DNA of 64,000 nucleotides from Ornithinibacillus caprae (GCF_009728145.1 NZ_WOCA01000003.1:62001-126000); one strand, 5' to 3'; shown: positions 1 to 10,016, counted from the first letter of the stretch. Notes: generated by a model not told the origin, from the sequence alone. Numbers and translations: made by a program.

Positions 1-184
1 TAGCTCCTGCATATTTTACAAACTTTTTAACCCCATCCTTCTCCACACCAAAGCATATATTCCCAGAATCTTGTTCATCAAAAACACAAAACACCTTACC
101 AAGAGCTCTTAACCATTGAAAATCATGTTCTTCTTTTAGTCGATATGGAATATTATCGATTTGAAATACGTTGGGGTTATCCAT
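1..184 (-). CDS. Protein kinase-like / phosphotransferase protein (partial, C-terminus outside window)
   Basis: This is the first 61 codons of a minus-strand gene that runs off the left edge. The start is ATG with GGAGGTAATCT just upstream, 24 bases after the stop of the next gene up, so the two are probably co-transcribed. The N-terminus has a glycine/aromatic strand followed by VKKFVKYAGA, which resembles the N-lobe beta3 lysine region of small bacterial serine/threonine kinase-like or phosphotransferase proteins of Bacillus. The catalytic lobe is not in the window, so the function is a family-level guess. Confidence 0.55.
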   Translation of the reverse strand, partial: MDNPNVFQIDNIPYRLKEEHDFQWLRALGKVFCVFDEQDSGNICFGVEKDGVKKFVKYAGA

Positions 185-208
185 AGATTACCTCCAATTT
201 AAAGTCCG

Positions 209-847
209 TTATTTTTTACTAGGAAACAATGTATACGACCAAGAATAGAGAAAATCTGCAATAAATACAATCCCCCAAATAACGCCAACTGCAAAAATAG
301 TATCATTGGGATAAGGAGTACCCTCTGATTCCCCATTTTCTAGCCATGTAAAATCAGTTAGATACATTTTCAATTCGGAAATACTATCCGTTCCCATTAG
401 CCAGAAAATAGATTGACCGATCACAAAAATCACAAGATGAATAAAGGAAGAAATTCGATATTTTTTTGCGATATATTTAGGGTTTCGATTTCTTTCCATT
501 ATCTCATAATCTTTTGTAGTCAATAATTCAACGCCACGTAACTTTCCAATTTTCTCACGCATCCACCGATCCAGTCTAATAAAGTCAAACACACCAAATG
601 TACAAGCGTAAATGATAAAAATAACAATAATTATTATAAATGTCGAAATTTCACCTGTATGTCTATAGACATATAATCCTAATAGTGCCTCAAGTGCCAT
701 GAGAAGTAAGAAAAGAAGAATAAACAGCATGCTTAATCGTTTTTTATTGAAAAAGTAACGAAAAACACAAAATAAAATCAGTGCTCCTACAGACAAAATC
801 TCAGCAGCAATAAACAATTCCCAATTATAATCAAGGAAAAAATTCAT
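209..847 (-). CDS. Predicted five-helix integral membrane protein
   Basis: A 212-residue protein with hydrophobic segments near residues 12-33, 38-60, 68-87, 131-151 and 181-200. A charged loop (about 88-130) lies between the third and fourth helices. I chose the ATG at 847 because GGAGAGGTG lies about 13 bases upstream; a longer reading frame to 982 has no such site. The downstream kinase-like gene follows after 24 bases. No motif for a known transporter or enzyme is visible and I do not recognise the family. Confidence 0.7.
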   Translation of the reverse strand: MNFFLDYNWELFIAAEILSVGALILFCVFRYFFNKKRLSMLFILLFLLLMALEALLGLYVYRHTGEISTFIIIIVIFIIYACTFGVFDFIRLDRWMREKIGKLRGVELLTTKDYEIMERNRNPKYIAKKYRISSFIHLVIFVIGQSIFWLMGTDSISELKMYLTDFTWLENGESEGTPYPNDTIFAVGVIWGIVFIADFLYSWSYTLFPSKK

Positions 848-996
848 GAATCGTTTCACACCTCTCCCATCAGTCCTATCTATTTTAATCATACTCCATT
901 CATTACCAATATTAAATATTAAGTTTAGAAAGGAAAGACTATAGTAGGTGCTACTAGTTATTATCTGTATATTCCACCACATCTTTCATAAAATAA

Positions 997-1012
997 TTGA
1001 TACATGTATCAA
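997..1012. promoter_or_regulatory. 16-bp perfect palindrome, probable TetR-type operator
   Basis: TTGATACATGTATCAA is a perfect inverted repeat just before the ribosome site of the DUF3231 gene, in the divergent gap with the membrane-protein gene. Length and symmetry fit a TetR-family operator. No tetR gene lies in the window, so the regulator is unknown. Confidence 0.5.
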
Positions 1013-1031
1013 TCAATTGGAGGTATTTCTA

Positions 1032-2051
1032 TTGTGGAAGAATTCCTTTTTAACTAACTATTTAGGGGACAAAAATAAGGTCAATAACTTAACTGCAGCT
1101 GAAGTATCCGGGCTATGGCTTCAGTATATGGGCGATACGATGGCAATTTGTGTTTATAAATACTTTCTTAAAATTGTTGAAGATGATGAGATAAAATCCA
1201 TATTACGATTTGCATTACGGTTAGCTAAGGACCATGTCGAAAAAATTAAGGACTTTTTCGAAAGGGAAAATTTCCAAGTTCCTATAGGATTTACAGAGAA
1301 TGATGTGAATCTGAATGCCCCACGACTATTTTCTGACCGTTTTTTACTTTTTTATTCCTATATAATGACCATACATGGGTTGACAGCTTATAGCTTAGCT
1401 ATTATAAACTCAGAGCGAAAAGACATCCAAGATTATTTTATGGAATGTACAATAACATCGAAGGAATTGTTCCAAAAAATAGATGAAGTCGCTAAGAAAC
1501 AGCATATTTTTTCTAGCGTTCCCTCCATTCCTTCCCCTCCTAAGGCGGAGTTTATTGATTCAACCGGAATAATTGCCAATCTTTTTGGAGAGAAAAGACT
1601 ACTTAATGGTTCGGAAATAAGCAATCTTTTCTTTAATTCTAAGAAAACGGGATTTGTTCGATCGTTAAGTTTAGGATTTAATCAGGTGGCAGTACGAGAA
1701 GACGTTCGTAATTTCATGTTAAAAAATGTGAAATTAGCAGGCAAAGATGCGGACAGTTTTGATAAGATATTACAACAAGAAAATCTACCAGTACCAGAAA
1801 ATTGGGATGGCGAGGTCACTAATTCTACGATAAGCCCTTTTTCGGACAAGTTAATGATGTTTCATGCAGCGTTCTTAATAAACACAGCTCTCTCTTATTA
1901 TGGTGCTGCAATAGGTTCAAGCTTAAGATCTGATTTGGTAGTAAACTACTATGTTGTCAATAACCATGCAATGGAAGCTGGCGTAATCTGTTACAACCTT
2001 ATGGTTAAACACGGATGGCTAGAAAAACAACCAGAAGCAGGAAACAGGTAG
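1032..2051 (+). CDS. DUF3231 family protein (two-domain helical bundle)
   Basis: A 339-residue protein with two similar halves (about 20-165 and 195-335). Each holds the LWxQYMGDTMAICVYKYFL-like or SLGFNQVAVREDVRNFMLK-like helix followed by a DHVEKIKDFFERE or DSFDKILQQENLPVP stretch, the signature of DUF3231. Members are predicted ferritin-like four-helix bundles, some linked to spores in Bacillus; function is not established. The start is a TTG eight bases after GGAGG; the longer frame to 948 lacks a ribosome site. The palindrome at 997-1012 sits in its 5' region. Confidence 0.8.
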   Translation: MWKNSFLTNYLGDKNKVNNLTAAEVSGLWLQYMGDTMAICVYKYFLKIVEDDEIKSILRFALRLAKDHVEKIKDFFERENFQVPIGFTENDVNLNAPRLFSDRFLLFYSYIMTIHGLTAYSLAIINSERKDIQDYFMECTITSKELFQKIDEVAKKQHIFSSVPSIPSPPKAEFIDSTGIIANLFGEKRLLNGSEISNLFFNSKKTGFVRSLSLGFNQVAVREDVRNFMLKNVKLAGKDADSFDKILQQENLPVPENWDGEVTNSTISPFSDKLMMFHAAFLINTALSYYGAAIGSSLRSDLVVNYYVVNNHAMEAGVICYNLMVKHGWLEKQPEAGNR

Positions 2052-2055
2052 TTGT

Positions 2056-2163
2056 GACTTGGGGTCAGGTCCCTTGTCCCAGTCTTTGGTTGTGGTGGGA
2101 CATGGGGTCAGGTCCCTGATTGCAAGAAAGAGTGGGACATGGGGTTGGGTCCCTGATTGCAAA
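2056..2163. repeat. REP-like intergenic repeat cluster (GGGGTCAGGTCCC family)
   Basis: Three diverged copies of a roughly 40-bp unit built on GGGGTCAGGTCCCT, with GGGACA and TGATTGCAAA appendages. The same family recurs at 3838-3938, 5071-5174 and 7308-7333, always between genes. It resembles the short interspersed REP-type repeats found in many Bacillaceae. No RAYT transposase is in the window. Confidence 0.7.
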
Positions 2164-2264
2164 GAAGCAACCGCCTTTAATCAATGGAACGATTACTTCT
2201 TTTTATATCCTCTCTTATTTTTTAACACTATTTAACCAGTGGTTTTAAAAGACCTATTAAATAA

Positions 2265-2294
2265 GGGTGCCTCCCCAAAATTGCCGAGGCACCC
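2265..2294. terminator. GC-rich hairpin downstream of xylanase
   Basis: GGGTGCCTC and GAGGCACCC form a nine-base stem with a 12-base loop. Read from the xylanase gene it is followed by TTATTT rather than a pure T-run, so it is a moderate intrinsic terminator, possibly shared with the convergent DUF3231 gene. The rest of 2164-2463 holds only a second small hairpin (CCTCG-TTA-CGAGG) and no gene. Confidence 0.5.
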
Positions 2295-2463
2295 TCGTTA
2301 CGAGGCAGCGCTAATGCAGGATATTTTACCTGGATCCTACACAATTCATTTGTTTATTGGTTAAACAAAGTGGTTAAAAAAATAGATCCCATTACCACAT
2401 CATATTCAGAGATGCAAACCTACTCCGCAACTGATCCCGTACTACCAGCAACTCCCCTTTTTC

Positions 2464-3639
<1,176 letters not shown>

Positions 3640-3689
3640 CTAATTTTTATTGAGAATCAAGTAGCTACTCCAAAGATTAAAATCCTCCT

Positions 3690-3704
3690 AGAAAGCGGTT
3701 ACAT
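3690..3704 (-). promoter_or_regulatory. Catabolite response element (cre) for CcpA
   Basis: On the minus strand ATGTAACCGCTTTCT fits the Bacillus cre consensus WTGNAANCGNWNNCW at every position, 66 bases upstream of the xylanase start. Carbon catabolite repression of the xylanase is therefore likely. Confidence 0.75.
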
Positions 3705-3837
3705 TAATGGGTGACAAAAAGCTTTTTGTCTATTGCTAGCATGTTCATTATAGCACTGAATCTTAGTTTATCAATTGAACAAACAAAGTTTTTAAGAGAA
3801 TTCCCAAAAAACAGATATTATTACCTATAAGGAGGCA

Positions 3838-3938
3838 GGTCTGTAGTCCCAGTCTATTGGAATGTGAGTGGGACGTGGGGTAAGGTCCCTGATTGCAAAG
3901 GTTGCGGGGCATTTGGGGGCAGGTCCCTTGTCCCAGTC
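3838..3938. repeat. REP-like repeat cluster, second copy set
   Basis: Contains GGGACGTGGGGTAAGGTCCCT, TGATTGCAAA and GGGGCAGGTCCCTTGTCCCA units, the same family as at 2056-2163. It fills much of the gap between the DUF1646 and xylanase genes. Short reading frames across it are composition artefacts. Confidence 0.65.
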
Positions 3939-3945
3939 TACCTTT

Positions 3946-3974
3946 ATTCGACAAGTGACAGGCACTTGTCGAAT
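3946..3974. repeat. Perfect hairpin ATTCGACAAGTG / CACTTGTCGAAT
   Basis: Twelve-base perfect arms with a five-base loop. It lies five bases past the stop of the DUF1646 gene, next to the REP cluster. A second copy with 14-base arms lies at 7201-7233. No T-run follows, so it reads as a REP-family palindrome that may protect the mRNA 3' end rather than as a classical terminator. Confidence 0.65.
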
Positions 3975-3979
3975 TATTA

Positions 3980-4990
3980 CTACACAAATACAAGATACAC
4001 AAATACCAAACTCATCATAACTATTCCCAACGGAAGTCCGTACTTCGCCCATTCTCTACTTGTGATTCCTAGTTTATTAGCTGCAATTATGTTTGGAATA
4101 TTACCCGGGATAAGCATTCCTCCGCTAATGATTAAACTGAGTAAAATGAATCGGATTGTCTCTACTGGCATCGCTGGACTAATTTCAGCTGCAGCCAAGG
4201 TTGCATTATCAAGAACTGCAGACGCAATATTTATCCAATATATAATACTTGTGTTAAGGTCGAGCAGATATCGATCTACAAGCGTTTGGTAACTGGAACC
4301 AAGTAACGTTAGGCCCATTACAAATAAATAGATTCTCATGGAGCGAGTAAAGATATGAATGTAACTTTCAGAGTCGTTCCCACCCTCCACTCTCTCTGTT
4401 TGCTTTGGCCTTAGAATAAATAACGCACAGATTCCAATCGCAAGAACCCCAACAATTACTTCCAAACCTATTAGGTGAAAAAGAAAGAAAAAATCCTGAT
4501 CCAACTTACTTGTCGTAATCGTTGCTAAAGGCTCTCCGACAGGTGTTAGTACGGAACCAAAGCCAATCGAATAACAGGACAAAATGACTGCACGTATTTG
4601 AGTCTTTCGGTCAATACGCAACATGCTTATCAAAAATACCAAAACAATCGCAGCAACTATTGCCGTAATTACACTGGATAAAACTCCTAAACTAACAATC
4701 ATTAAGGTTAGGAAAACATTCATATCTACATATCGAATAGCTTTTAACATAGCACGTTGAATAGGCTGTCTTAGCCATTTAAAGAACAAACTAGCAACTA
4801 ACACAACCAAAGTAATATTTATTGGATTTTTGATTGCTCGCATCCATAGTGTACTATCCAATATCCCACTAATGATCGCCGCTATAATTCCCATCACAAA
4901 TAAAAAAGCCTCTAAATTTCGTTCAATAGGTTTTACAAAAAAAGGTAAGAATAAAACTAGCAATAAAATAACGATAAGACCAACAGTCAA
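3980..4990 (-). CDS. DUF1646 integral membrane protein, putative cation permease
   Basis: A 336-residue protein with about ten hydrophobic helices. GSVLTPVGEPLATI (about 152-165) and MLIPGNIPNIIAANKLG near the C-terminus are typical of DUF1646 in the ion-transporter superfamily (NhaD/ArsB-like folds). The first motif sits in a re-entrant loop in that superfamily. Substrate is not established; Na+ or another cation is inferred from the fold. The start is a TTG with GGGG about ten bases upstream, so the exact N-terminus is less certain. Confidence 0.8.
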   Translation of the reverse strand: MTVGLIVILLLVLFLPFFVKPIERNLEAFLFVMGIIAAIISGILDSTLWMRAIKNPINITLVVLVASLFFKWLRQPIQRAMLKAIRYVDMNVFLTLMIVSLGVLSSVITAIVAAIVLVFLISMLRIDRKTQIRAVILSCYSIGFGSVLTPVGEPLATITTSKLDQDFFFLFHLIGLEVIVGVLAIGICALFILRPKQTERVEGGNDSESYIHIFTRSMRIYLFVMGLTLLGSSYQTLVDRYLLDLNTSIIYWINIASAVLDNATLAAAEISPAMPVETIRFILLSLIISGGMLIPGNIPNIIAANKLGITSREWAKYGLPLGIVMMSLVFVYLVFV

Positions 4991-5070
4991 TGTTACAGTC
5001 CCCTTTACATAAGTTGAAAATACTTGTCTACCCTATACATATTTTTTTATCGCGCGCATTATTCATCAGG

Positions 5071-5174
5071 TCTTTGGGGTCAGGTCCACTGTCCCAATGT
5101 GATCCGCAATCCGGGGTCAGGTCCACTGTCCCAATGTGATCCGCAATCCGGGGTCAGGTCCACTGTCCCATTCC
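5071..5174. repeat. REP-like tandem units (GGGGTCAGGTCCACTGTCCCA)
   Basis: Three nearly identical head-to-tail copies of a unit of about 38 bp, GGGGTCAGGTCCACTGTCCC plus an AATGTGATCCGCAATCC linker. The identity between copies suggests recent tandem duplication. Same family as at 2056 and 3838. Confidence 0.75.
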
Positions 5175-5207
5175 TTGTCTCACCCCTCCCCCAATCCCAC
5201 CTCACAT

Positions 5208-5250
5208 AAAAAAGACCCCAAACACTTTCATAAAAAGTGTTTAGGGTCTT
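5208..5250 (-). terminator. Intrinsic terminator of the marR-MATE operon
   Basis: On the minus strand AAGACCC-TAAACACTTTT pairs with AAAGTGTTT-GGGGTCTT, followed by TTTTTT. It begins five bases past the MATE stop codon. Confidence 0.9.
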
Positions 5251-5254
5251 ATCA

Positions 5255-6646
5255 TCAAACCGACACAACATCCGATTCCTTATTTTCTTCTTCATCTTTC
5301 CCCTTAACTAATATCGTATCTCGATCTCGGTAAAGGAGAGCCGAAGCTAAAAGGAACGATAATACGTCTGAAATTGGGAATGCCATCCATACACCCATAA
5401 CCCCAACGAAGTGCGGTAGAATTAGCACTAACGGAATTAAAATGAGTATCTGTCTCGATAGGGATAATATTAGTGCTTGTTTTGGTTTTCCTAATGCTTG
5501 ATATAAACCACCTGCAACGATTTGTACACCAACGACAAAGAACGCTACGAATAACACTCTCATCGCCGATGATCCTTCTTTAATTACTTCAGGATCAGAC
5601 GTAAAAATACGCAAGAACGGAGATGGAATGAACACGAGTAGCAACGTAATAACCGTTGCACAAATGGTAACGATTTTTAATGTTATCCAAATCGTTTCTC
5701 TCATTCGCTCATAATTCTTCGCACCGTAGTTATAACCAACAATTGGCATCATTCCTTGCATGATTCCCATAATCGGAATTACCGTAAACATAACAATTCG
5801 TTGAATTAAGCCGTAAATACCTACATAAAACTCACTACCAAACTGGATTAACATCGTGTTAATTGCAATCATCATTAGACTTCCGGCAGCTTGTTGCACA
5901 AATGCTGGCATTCCGATCGCCATTACTTCTTTTACAATATTCCATTTAATTTTCAAGTGTTGTACAGCTAAGCTTAACGTACTTTTTCCACTTAGGAAAT
6001 ATTGAAAAATCATCAGCGTAACACTAGCTTGTGAAATAACCGTAGCAATCGCTGCTCCTTGTACTCCCATGTTTAAAGCAAAAATAAAAATGGGATCCAA
6101 GATGATGTTGATTACAGCAGGTACAATCATCGTCATCATAGCAAATCTAGCATTACCCTCTGATCGTACAATGTTATTCGTTGCAAATCCGAATGAGAAG
6201 AAAAATGTACCAAACATAATCGGGAACATATAATCCATAGCATAACCTAACGTAGAAGGTGTCGCACCGAAGATAACAAGTATCGGCTCTAATGCAAAAA
6301 AGGCAATGATTAGACCAACTACACTTACAATCACGATCATCGAGATGATATTACCAAATACCTGGTTTGCCTCATCCCCTCTTTGTTCACCCAAACGGCG
6401 CGAGATAACCGATGCTCCCCCCACGCCTAGAGCTGCTGAAACAGCCATCACAATCATCATAAGTGGAAATGCAACCGTCGTACCAGCAACAGCATCAATT
6501 CCAACTCCATATGAAATAAAGATCGTATCGACCACGTTATATAACGTCATTACAAACATTCCGATCATAGCCGGAATGGATAAATTACGGAGCAAAGTTG
6601 AAATCTTTTGTGTACCAAGCAATTCTGTCTGTTTTTTTGCTTCCAA
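5255..6646 (-). CDS. MATE family multidrug efflux transporter
   Basis: A 463-residue protein with twelve hydrophobic helices in two MatE halves (about 20-185 and 240-410). The family signature VDTIFISYGVGIDAVAGTTVAFP is near residues 40-62 and SAALGVGGASVISRRLG lies near 75-91. It should export cationic drugs or toxins by Na+ or H+ antiport. The TTG start directly abuts the TAA of the upstream marR gene (TAATTG), implying translational coupling. The marR-MATE arrangement parallels mepR-mepA of Staphylococcus. Confidence 0.9.
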   Translation of the reverse strand: MEAKKQTELLGTQKISTLLRNLSIPAMIGMFVMTLYNVVDTIFISYGVGIDAVAGTTVAFPLMMIVMAVSAALGVGGASVISRRLGEQRGDEANQVFGNIISMIVIVSVVGLIIAFFALEPILVIFGATPSTLGYAMDYMFPIMFGTFFFSFGFATNNIVRSEGNARFAMMTMIVPAVINIILDPIFIFALNMGVQGAAIATVISQASVTLMIFQYFLSGKSTLSLAVQHLKIKWNIVKEVMAIGMPAFVQQAAGSLMMIAINTMLIQFGSEFYVGIYGLIQRIVMFTVIPIMGIMQGMMPIVGYNYGAKNYERMRETIWITLKIVTICATVITLLLVFIPSPFLRIFTSDPEVIKEGSSAMRVLFVAFFVVGVQIVAGGLYQALGKPKQALILSLSRQILILIPLVLILPHFVGVMGVWMAFPISDVLSFLLASALLYRDRDTILVKGKDEEENKESDVVSV

Positions 6647-7090
6647 TTATTTCCCTTCTTTCATTTCAATAATATTTGATTTTAATTTTATTAGCCAATG
6701 CCTCATCATTGCTACTTCTTCTATACTAAAGTCCTTTAATACGAGATCCTCTGTTTCAGCCATGTCATCCCATAACTGTTGATCTATGATCCTACCTTTT
6801 TCGGTTAAGCTAATCATTTTAGATCGCTTATCATGTAAGCTCTCGCTTTTTTCAATCAACTGTTTATTTAAAAGTGATTCAATGATTCCGTTCATTGTAG
6901 ATCCTTTTATATATAATTGTTGCTGCAGCTCTCCTTGGGATTGTGGTCCTTGCTCAACTAATAAGTATAATACTCTAGCTTGAGCGACAGTCACATCGTA
7001 TTTAGCTAGCTGCTCATTGTATTGATTATGAAATAGATGGGCAACTACTCCGATCTGATACCCAACCTTTTCTTCAATATTTCTCCCCAA
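6647..7090 (-). CDS. MarR family transcriptional regulator
   Basis: A 147-residue winged-helix protein. The HTH lies near residues 40-75 (QGELQQQLYIKGSTMNGIIESLLNKQLI) and the beta wing is DKRSKMISLTEKG. I placed the start at the TTG at 7090, eight bases after GGGAGG; the frame upstream to 7153 has no ribosome site. It is the first gene of a two-gene operon with the MATE pump and probably represses it, as MepR does for MepA. The ligand is unknown. Confidence 0.85.
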   Translation of the reverse strand: MGRNIEEKVGYQIGVVAHLFHNQYNEQLAKYDVTVAQARVLYLLVEQGPQSQGELQQQLYIKGSTMNGIIESLLNKQLIEKSESLHDKRSKMISLTEKGRIIDQQLWDDMAETEDLVLKDFSIEEVAMMRHWLIKLKSNIIEMKEGK

Positions 7091-7200
7091 ATTACTTACC
7101 TCCCTAACAAAATAACACCATACAATACTACCACCACAAATAAATAAGTGCAATAAGATTGTCCTAATTTGTTAGCGACCTAACCATTCAAGAATTTACC

Positions 7201-7233
7201 AAATTCGACAAGTGTCTGTCACTTGTCGAATTT
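7201..7233. repeat. Perfect 14-bp-arm hairpin, second copy of the TTCGACAAGTG palindrome
   Basis: AAATTCGACAAGTG and its exact complement surround a five-base loop, matching the hairpin at 3946-3974. It lies upstream of the marR gene, so the family is not tied to gene ends. Confidence 0.7.
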
Positions 7234-7247
7234 TATTCATAAATCAA

Positions 7248-7271
7248 GGGGGGCAGATACTTCTGCCCCCC
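7248..7271. terminator. GC-rich hairpin after the metal ATPase operon
   Basis: GGGGGGCAG and CTGCCCCCC form a nine-base stem with a six-base loop, followed on the plus strand by AAAAAA and on the minus strand by TTGATTT. It could end the Crp-gene transcript, although the T-tract on that strand is poor. Confidence 0.5.
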
Positions 7272-7307
7272 AAAAAATTAGTATACGTATAATTGTTCAT
7301 AGTTTTG

Positions 7308-7333
7308 TACTGGGACAAGGGACCTGACCCTAC
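7308..7333. repeat. Single REP-like unit overlapping the Crp stop codon
   Basis: TGGGACAAGGGACCTGACCC is an inverted-orientation copy of the repeat at 2056. It runs into the TAG stop of the regulator gene, so the repeat now supplies the gene's last bases. Confidence 0.6.
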
Positions 7334-8049
7334 ACCAACAACAACTCGTTCAAGTCTAATACTTCGATTTCTTTATTTGATTTTTGTTTGATTAGTCCTT
7401 CTTCTTCTAGTTCTGCTAGTTCTGCTAGTTTTCGGCTGATTGTTTCTGGAGTGGTTCCTAGGTAAGATGCTAGGTCCTTCTTATTCATTGGGAGGGTAAT
7501 CACGGATTGGTCCTTATTTCCCAAGCACTCTGCTAGAAAAAGAGCAATTCTTGTATCTACTTTTTCCGTTGCGAATCGAGTGGTTTGTTTTTCTGATTGT
7601 TCTAGTCTAGATGAGAATTCAGATAGGACCTTCAACGAAATCGTCGGATATTTTACTAGTAACTCCTGTAAGTCCGAATAGTTTACCATACATACTTCTG
7701 TGTGAACCATCGCTTCAGCATAGGATTCATGGGTAGACTTACTAAACAAGGCGTACTCTCCCATAAAGTCTCCTGGATTCAATATCCTTACAAGCTGTTC
7801 CTTACCAGATTCTGATAGGCGATAAATTCTTATTTTTCCTTTATTTACGATAAATAAAGAATCAGACTCCTCACCTGCACGATATATAATCTCTCCTCTT
7901 TTAAAGGAAATTGATTTAACTACTGACATGATCTCTACCATTTGCTCCGCTTCTAAATGATTAAAAATTGGAACCAACGAAACACACGAACCTTCTGCAT
8001 GGTTACAATTATGGCCATGCTCCTGCCGATATTCATGTCTCGCTTCCAT
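7330..8049 (-). CDS. Crp/Fnr family transcriptional regulator
   Basis: A 239-residue protein with a His/Cys-rich N-terminus (HGHNCNHAEGSC, about 11-22), a cNMP-like beta-roll (about 28-145) and a Crp winged helix (about 165-235) with the recognition helix around TTPETISRKLAEL. The N-terminal His/Cys cluster could bind metal, heme or an Fe-S centre, as Cys-bearing Fnr proteins do; which is unknown. It is the last gene of the HMA-ATPase-regulator operon. A perfect TTGAT-N4-ATCAA box precedes that operon and is the likely autoregulatory site. A small in-frame repeat (LAELAELEEEG) lies in the HTH region. Confidence 0.85.
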   Translation of the reverse strand: MEARHEYRQEHGHNCNHAEGSCVSLVPIFNHLEAEQMVEIMSVVKSISFKRGEIIYRAGEESDSLFIVNKGKIRIYRLSESGKEQLVRILNPGDFMGEYALFSKSTHESYAEAMVHTEVCMVNYSDLQELLVKYPTISLKVLSEFSSRLEQSEKQTTRFATEKVDTRIALFLAECLGNKDQSVITLPMNKKDLASYLGTTPETISRKLAELAELEEEGLIKQKSNKEIEVLDLNELLLV

Positions 8050-8061
8050 TTTCCCACTCCT

Positions 8062-9966
8062 CTACTCGTTATATCCTAAGCTTACCACATTATCTAAATC
8101 TTCTTCTATTGTAGTATTTTTATGATTAAAACGAATCAAACGCATGGCATTTAGTATAACAAGTAAGACACTTGCTTCATGGATGAACATGCCTGATGCT
8201 AAATGGACAGATCCTATTAAAACGCCAAATAATAGAAGAAATACCGTACCTACAGCAAAATACGTATTTTGCTTCATGTTACGAATGGTTGCTTTCGATA
8301 GCGAATAGGCATGAGAAAACTGCATCAGTTTATCTGCCATTAATACAACATCCGCTGTTTCCATGGATACCTCTGTTCCACCTTCGCCCATTGCCAGACC
8401 AATATCAGCAGTCGCAATTGCAGGTGCATCATTAATCCCATCTCCAGCCATCGAAACGACATGCCCTTGTTCTTTTAATTGTTTAACATATTCTACCTTA
8501 TCTTCTGGTAGCATTTCAGCATGGTACTCATCTAGCCCTAACTGATTGGCAACTAACTCAGCTGTATATTGGTTATCCCCTGTTAGCATAATGATCTTCT
8601 TGATGCCATTTTTTCTCATCTCCGCTAAAGCTTTTGGTGCATCTTCACGGACTTGATCAGCAATCGAAAAAATCCCTTCTATCCTTCCATCTACTGCAGC
8701 AAAAATCACTGTGTTACCTAATCTTTCCCTAGCTACAGCATAATGCTCTATTTCGCCTATAATTTCAATTACTTCTTCATCTATTAGGTTACGATTTCCT
8801 ACTACAACATGATGTCCATCCACTTTTGCTCGAATTCCATTCCCTTTGATAATTTCACCTTCTGCAGGGGTTTTCATATCATATCCCTTGGAACGAGCTT
8901 CTTTAACAATGGTTTTCCCAAGATGGTGTTCAGATATCATTTCGGCTTGTGCTACGATTCGAAGTAACTGTTCTCTTTCAAACCTACCGAATGTCATAAT
9001 TTCCGTAACCTCAGGTTTTCCTTTCGTAAGGGTACCAGTTTTATCAAATAGGAGTGTGTCCACTTTTGAAAAAGTATCCATTATCTCCCCACCTTTAACC
9101 AGAACACCGTGTTTGGCCCCATTTCCAATTCCAGCTACATTGGAGACAGGTGCACCAATGACTAGAGCTCCTGGACAGGCTACCACTAAAAAGGTTATCG
9201 CTAGATGAAGATCTTTTGTTATGACATAGACAATGATTGATAGCAAAACAACTGCGGGTGTGTATACATTAGAGAACCGATCTAAAAATTTTTCAGTTTT
9301 CGTTTTGGATTCTTGCGCTTCTTCTACGAGTTCAATTATTTTTGCAAAGGTTGTTTCATCTCCAACCCTTTCCGCTATCACTTCCACATACCCACTATCG
9401 ACAATTGTTCCACTGTATACGTTATCCGCTAATTTTTTCACAACCGGGGTGCTTTCCCCAGTCACACTAGCTTCGACGATGGATGCTTGACCTGCTACAA
9501 TTCTTCCATCCACCGGAACTTTTCCACCAGATCGGATGATAATACGCTCCCCCTCATCAACTTGTTCCACCGGTACCACGGTTTGCTCTCCATTTCGAAT
9601 GACAATAGCTTCCTGTGGTGCCATTTCTACTAATTCCTTTAGGGATGAGCGTGTTTTTTCTAGTGTACGTGCTTCTAAATATGCTCCAAATAAAAATAAA
9701 AAAGTAACAACTGCAGACTCCACATATTCGCCGATAAACAACGCACCAACAACTGCGATTGTAACTAGTAATTCAATGCTAAAGGCTTTCATTCGTACTG
9801 CTTGATAGGCTTTGATCACGATCGGAACACTTGCAATGCATGTTGCAAAAATCAAACCAACATCTTTTAACTGAGAAAGTTCAAGCCTACCAGCAACAAA
9901 ACTAGCGACGATTGCTATACCAGCTAGTGCAGTAAGATAGTTTTTATGTTTCGTAGTTATTTTCAT
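8062..9966 (-). CDS. P1B-type heavy-metal-translocating ATPase with CPG motif
   Basis: A 634-residue pump without an N-terminal HMA domain. The actuator TGES lies near 169-172, the phosphorylation site DKTGT at 308-312, and GDGINDAP is near 510. The transmembrane metal motif is CPG (264-266) where CPC, CPH or SPC are the usual forms, followed by ALVIGAPVSNVAGIGN. The substrate therefore cannot be assigned by motif; Fe2+, Zn2+, heme-iron or Cu are open. It sits 12 bases upstream of the Crp/Fnr gene and about 50 bases downstream of a stand-alone HMA protein. Confidence 0.92.
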   Translation of the reverse strand: MKITTKHKNYLTALAGIAIVASFVAGRLELSQLKDVGLIFATCIASVPIVIKAYQAVRMKAFSIELLVTIAVVGALFIGEYVESAVVTFLFLFGAYLEARTLEKTRSSLKELVEMAPQEAIVIRNGEQTVVPVEQVDEGERIIIRSGGKVPVDGRIVAGQASIVEASVTGESTPVVKKLADNVYSGTIVDSGYVEVIAERVGDETTFAKIIELVEEAQESKTKTEKFLDRFSNVYTPAVVLLSIIVYVITKDLHLAITFLVVACPGALVIGAPVSNVAGIGNGAKHGVLVKGGEIMDTFSKVDTLLFDKTGTLTKGKPEVTEIMTFGRFEREQLLRIVAQAEMISEHHLGKTIVKEARSKGYDMKTPAEGEIIKGNGIRAKVDGHHVVVGNRNLIDEEVIEIIGEIEHYAVARERLGNTVIFAAVDGRIEGIFSIADQVREDAPKALAEMRKNGIKKIIMLTGDNQYTAELVANQLGLDEYHAEMLPEDKVEYVKQLKEQGHVVSMAGDGINDAPAIATADIGLAMGEGGTEVSMETADVVLMADKLMQFSHAYSLSKATIRNMKQNTYFAVGTVFLLLFGVLIGSVHLASGMFIHEASVLLVILNAMRLIRFNHKNTTIEEDLDNVVSLGYNE

Positions 9967-10016
9967 CAGGTGACTAACCCCCTTTCTGCTTAGGAATAGC
10001 CCGCGAAGGCTATTCC

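Noticed and set aside
3763-4052. Short ORFs on both strands across the REP cluster (also 5024-5295)
   Set aside because: They cover REP units and hairpins, overlap the end of the DUF1646 gene, and have no ribosome site.
5208-5250. Riboswitch at the MATE gene end
   Set aside because: It is a simple intrinsic terminator located after the stop codon.
8196-9805. Plus-strand ORFs within the P1B ATPase gene
   Set aside because: Antisense shadows of a gene with complete catalytic motifs.
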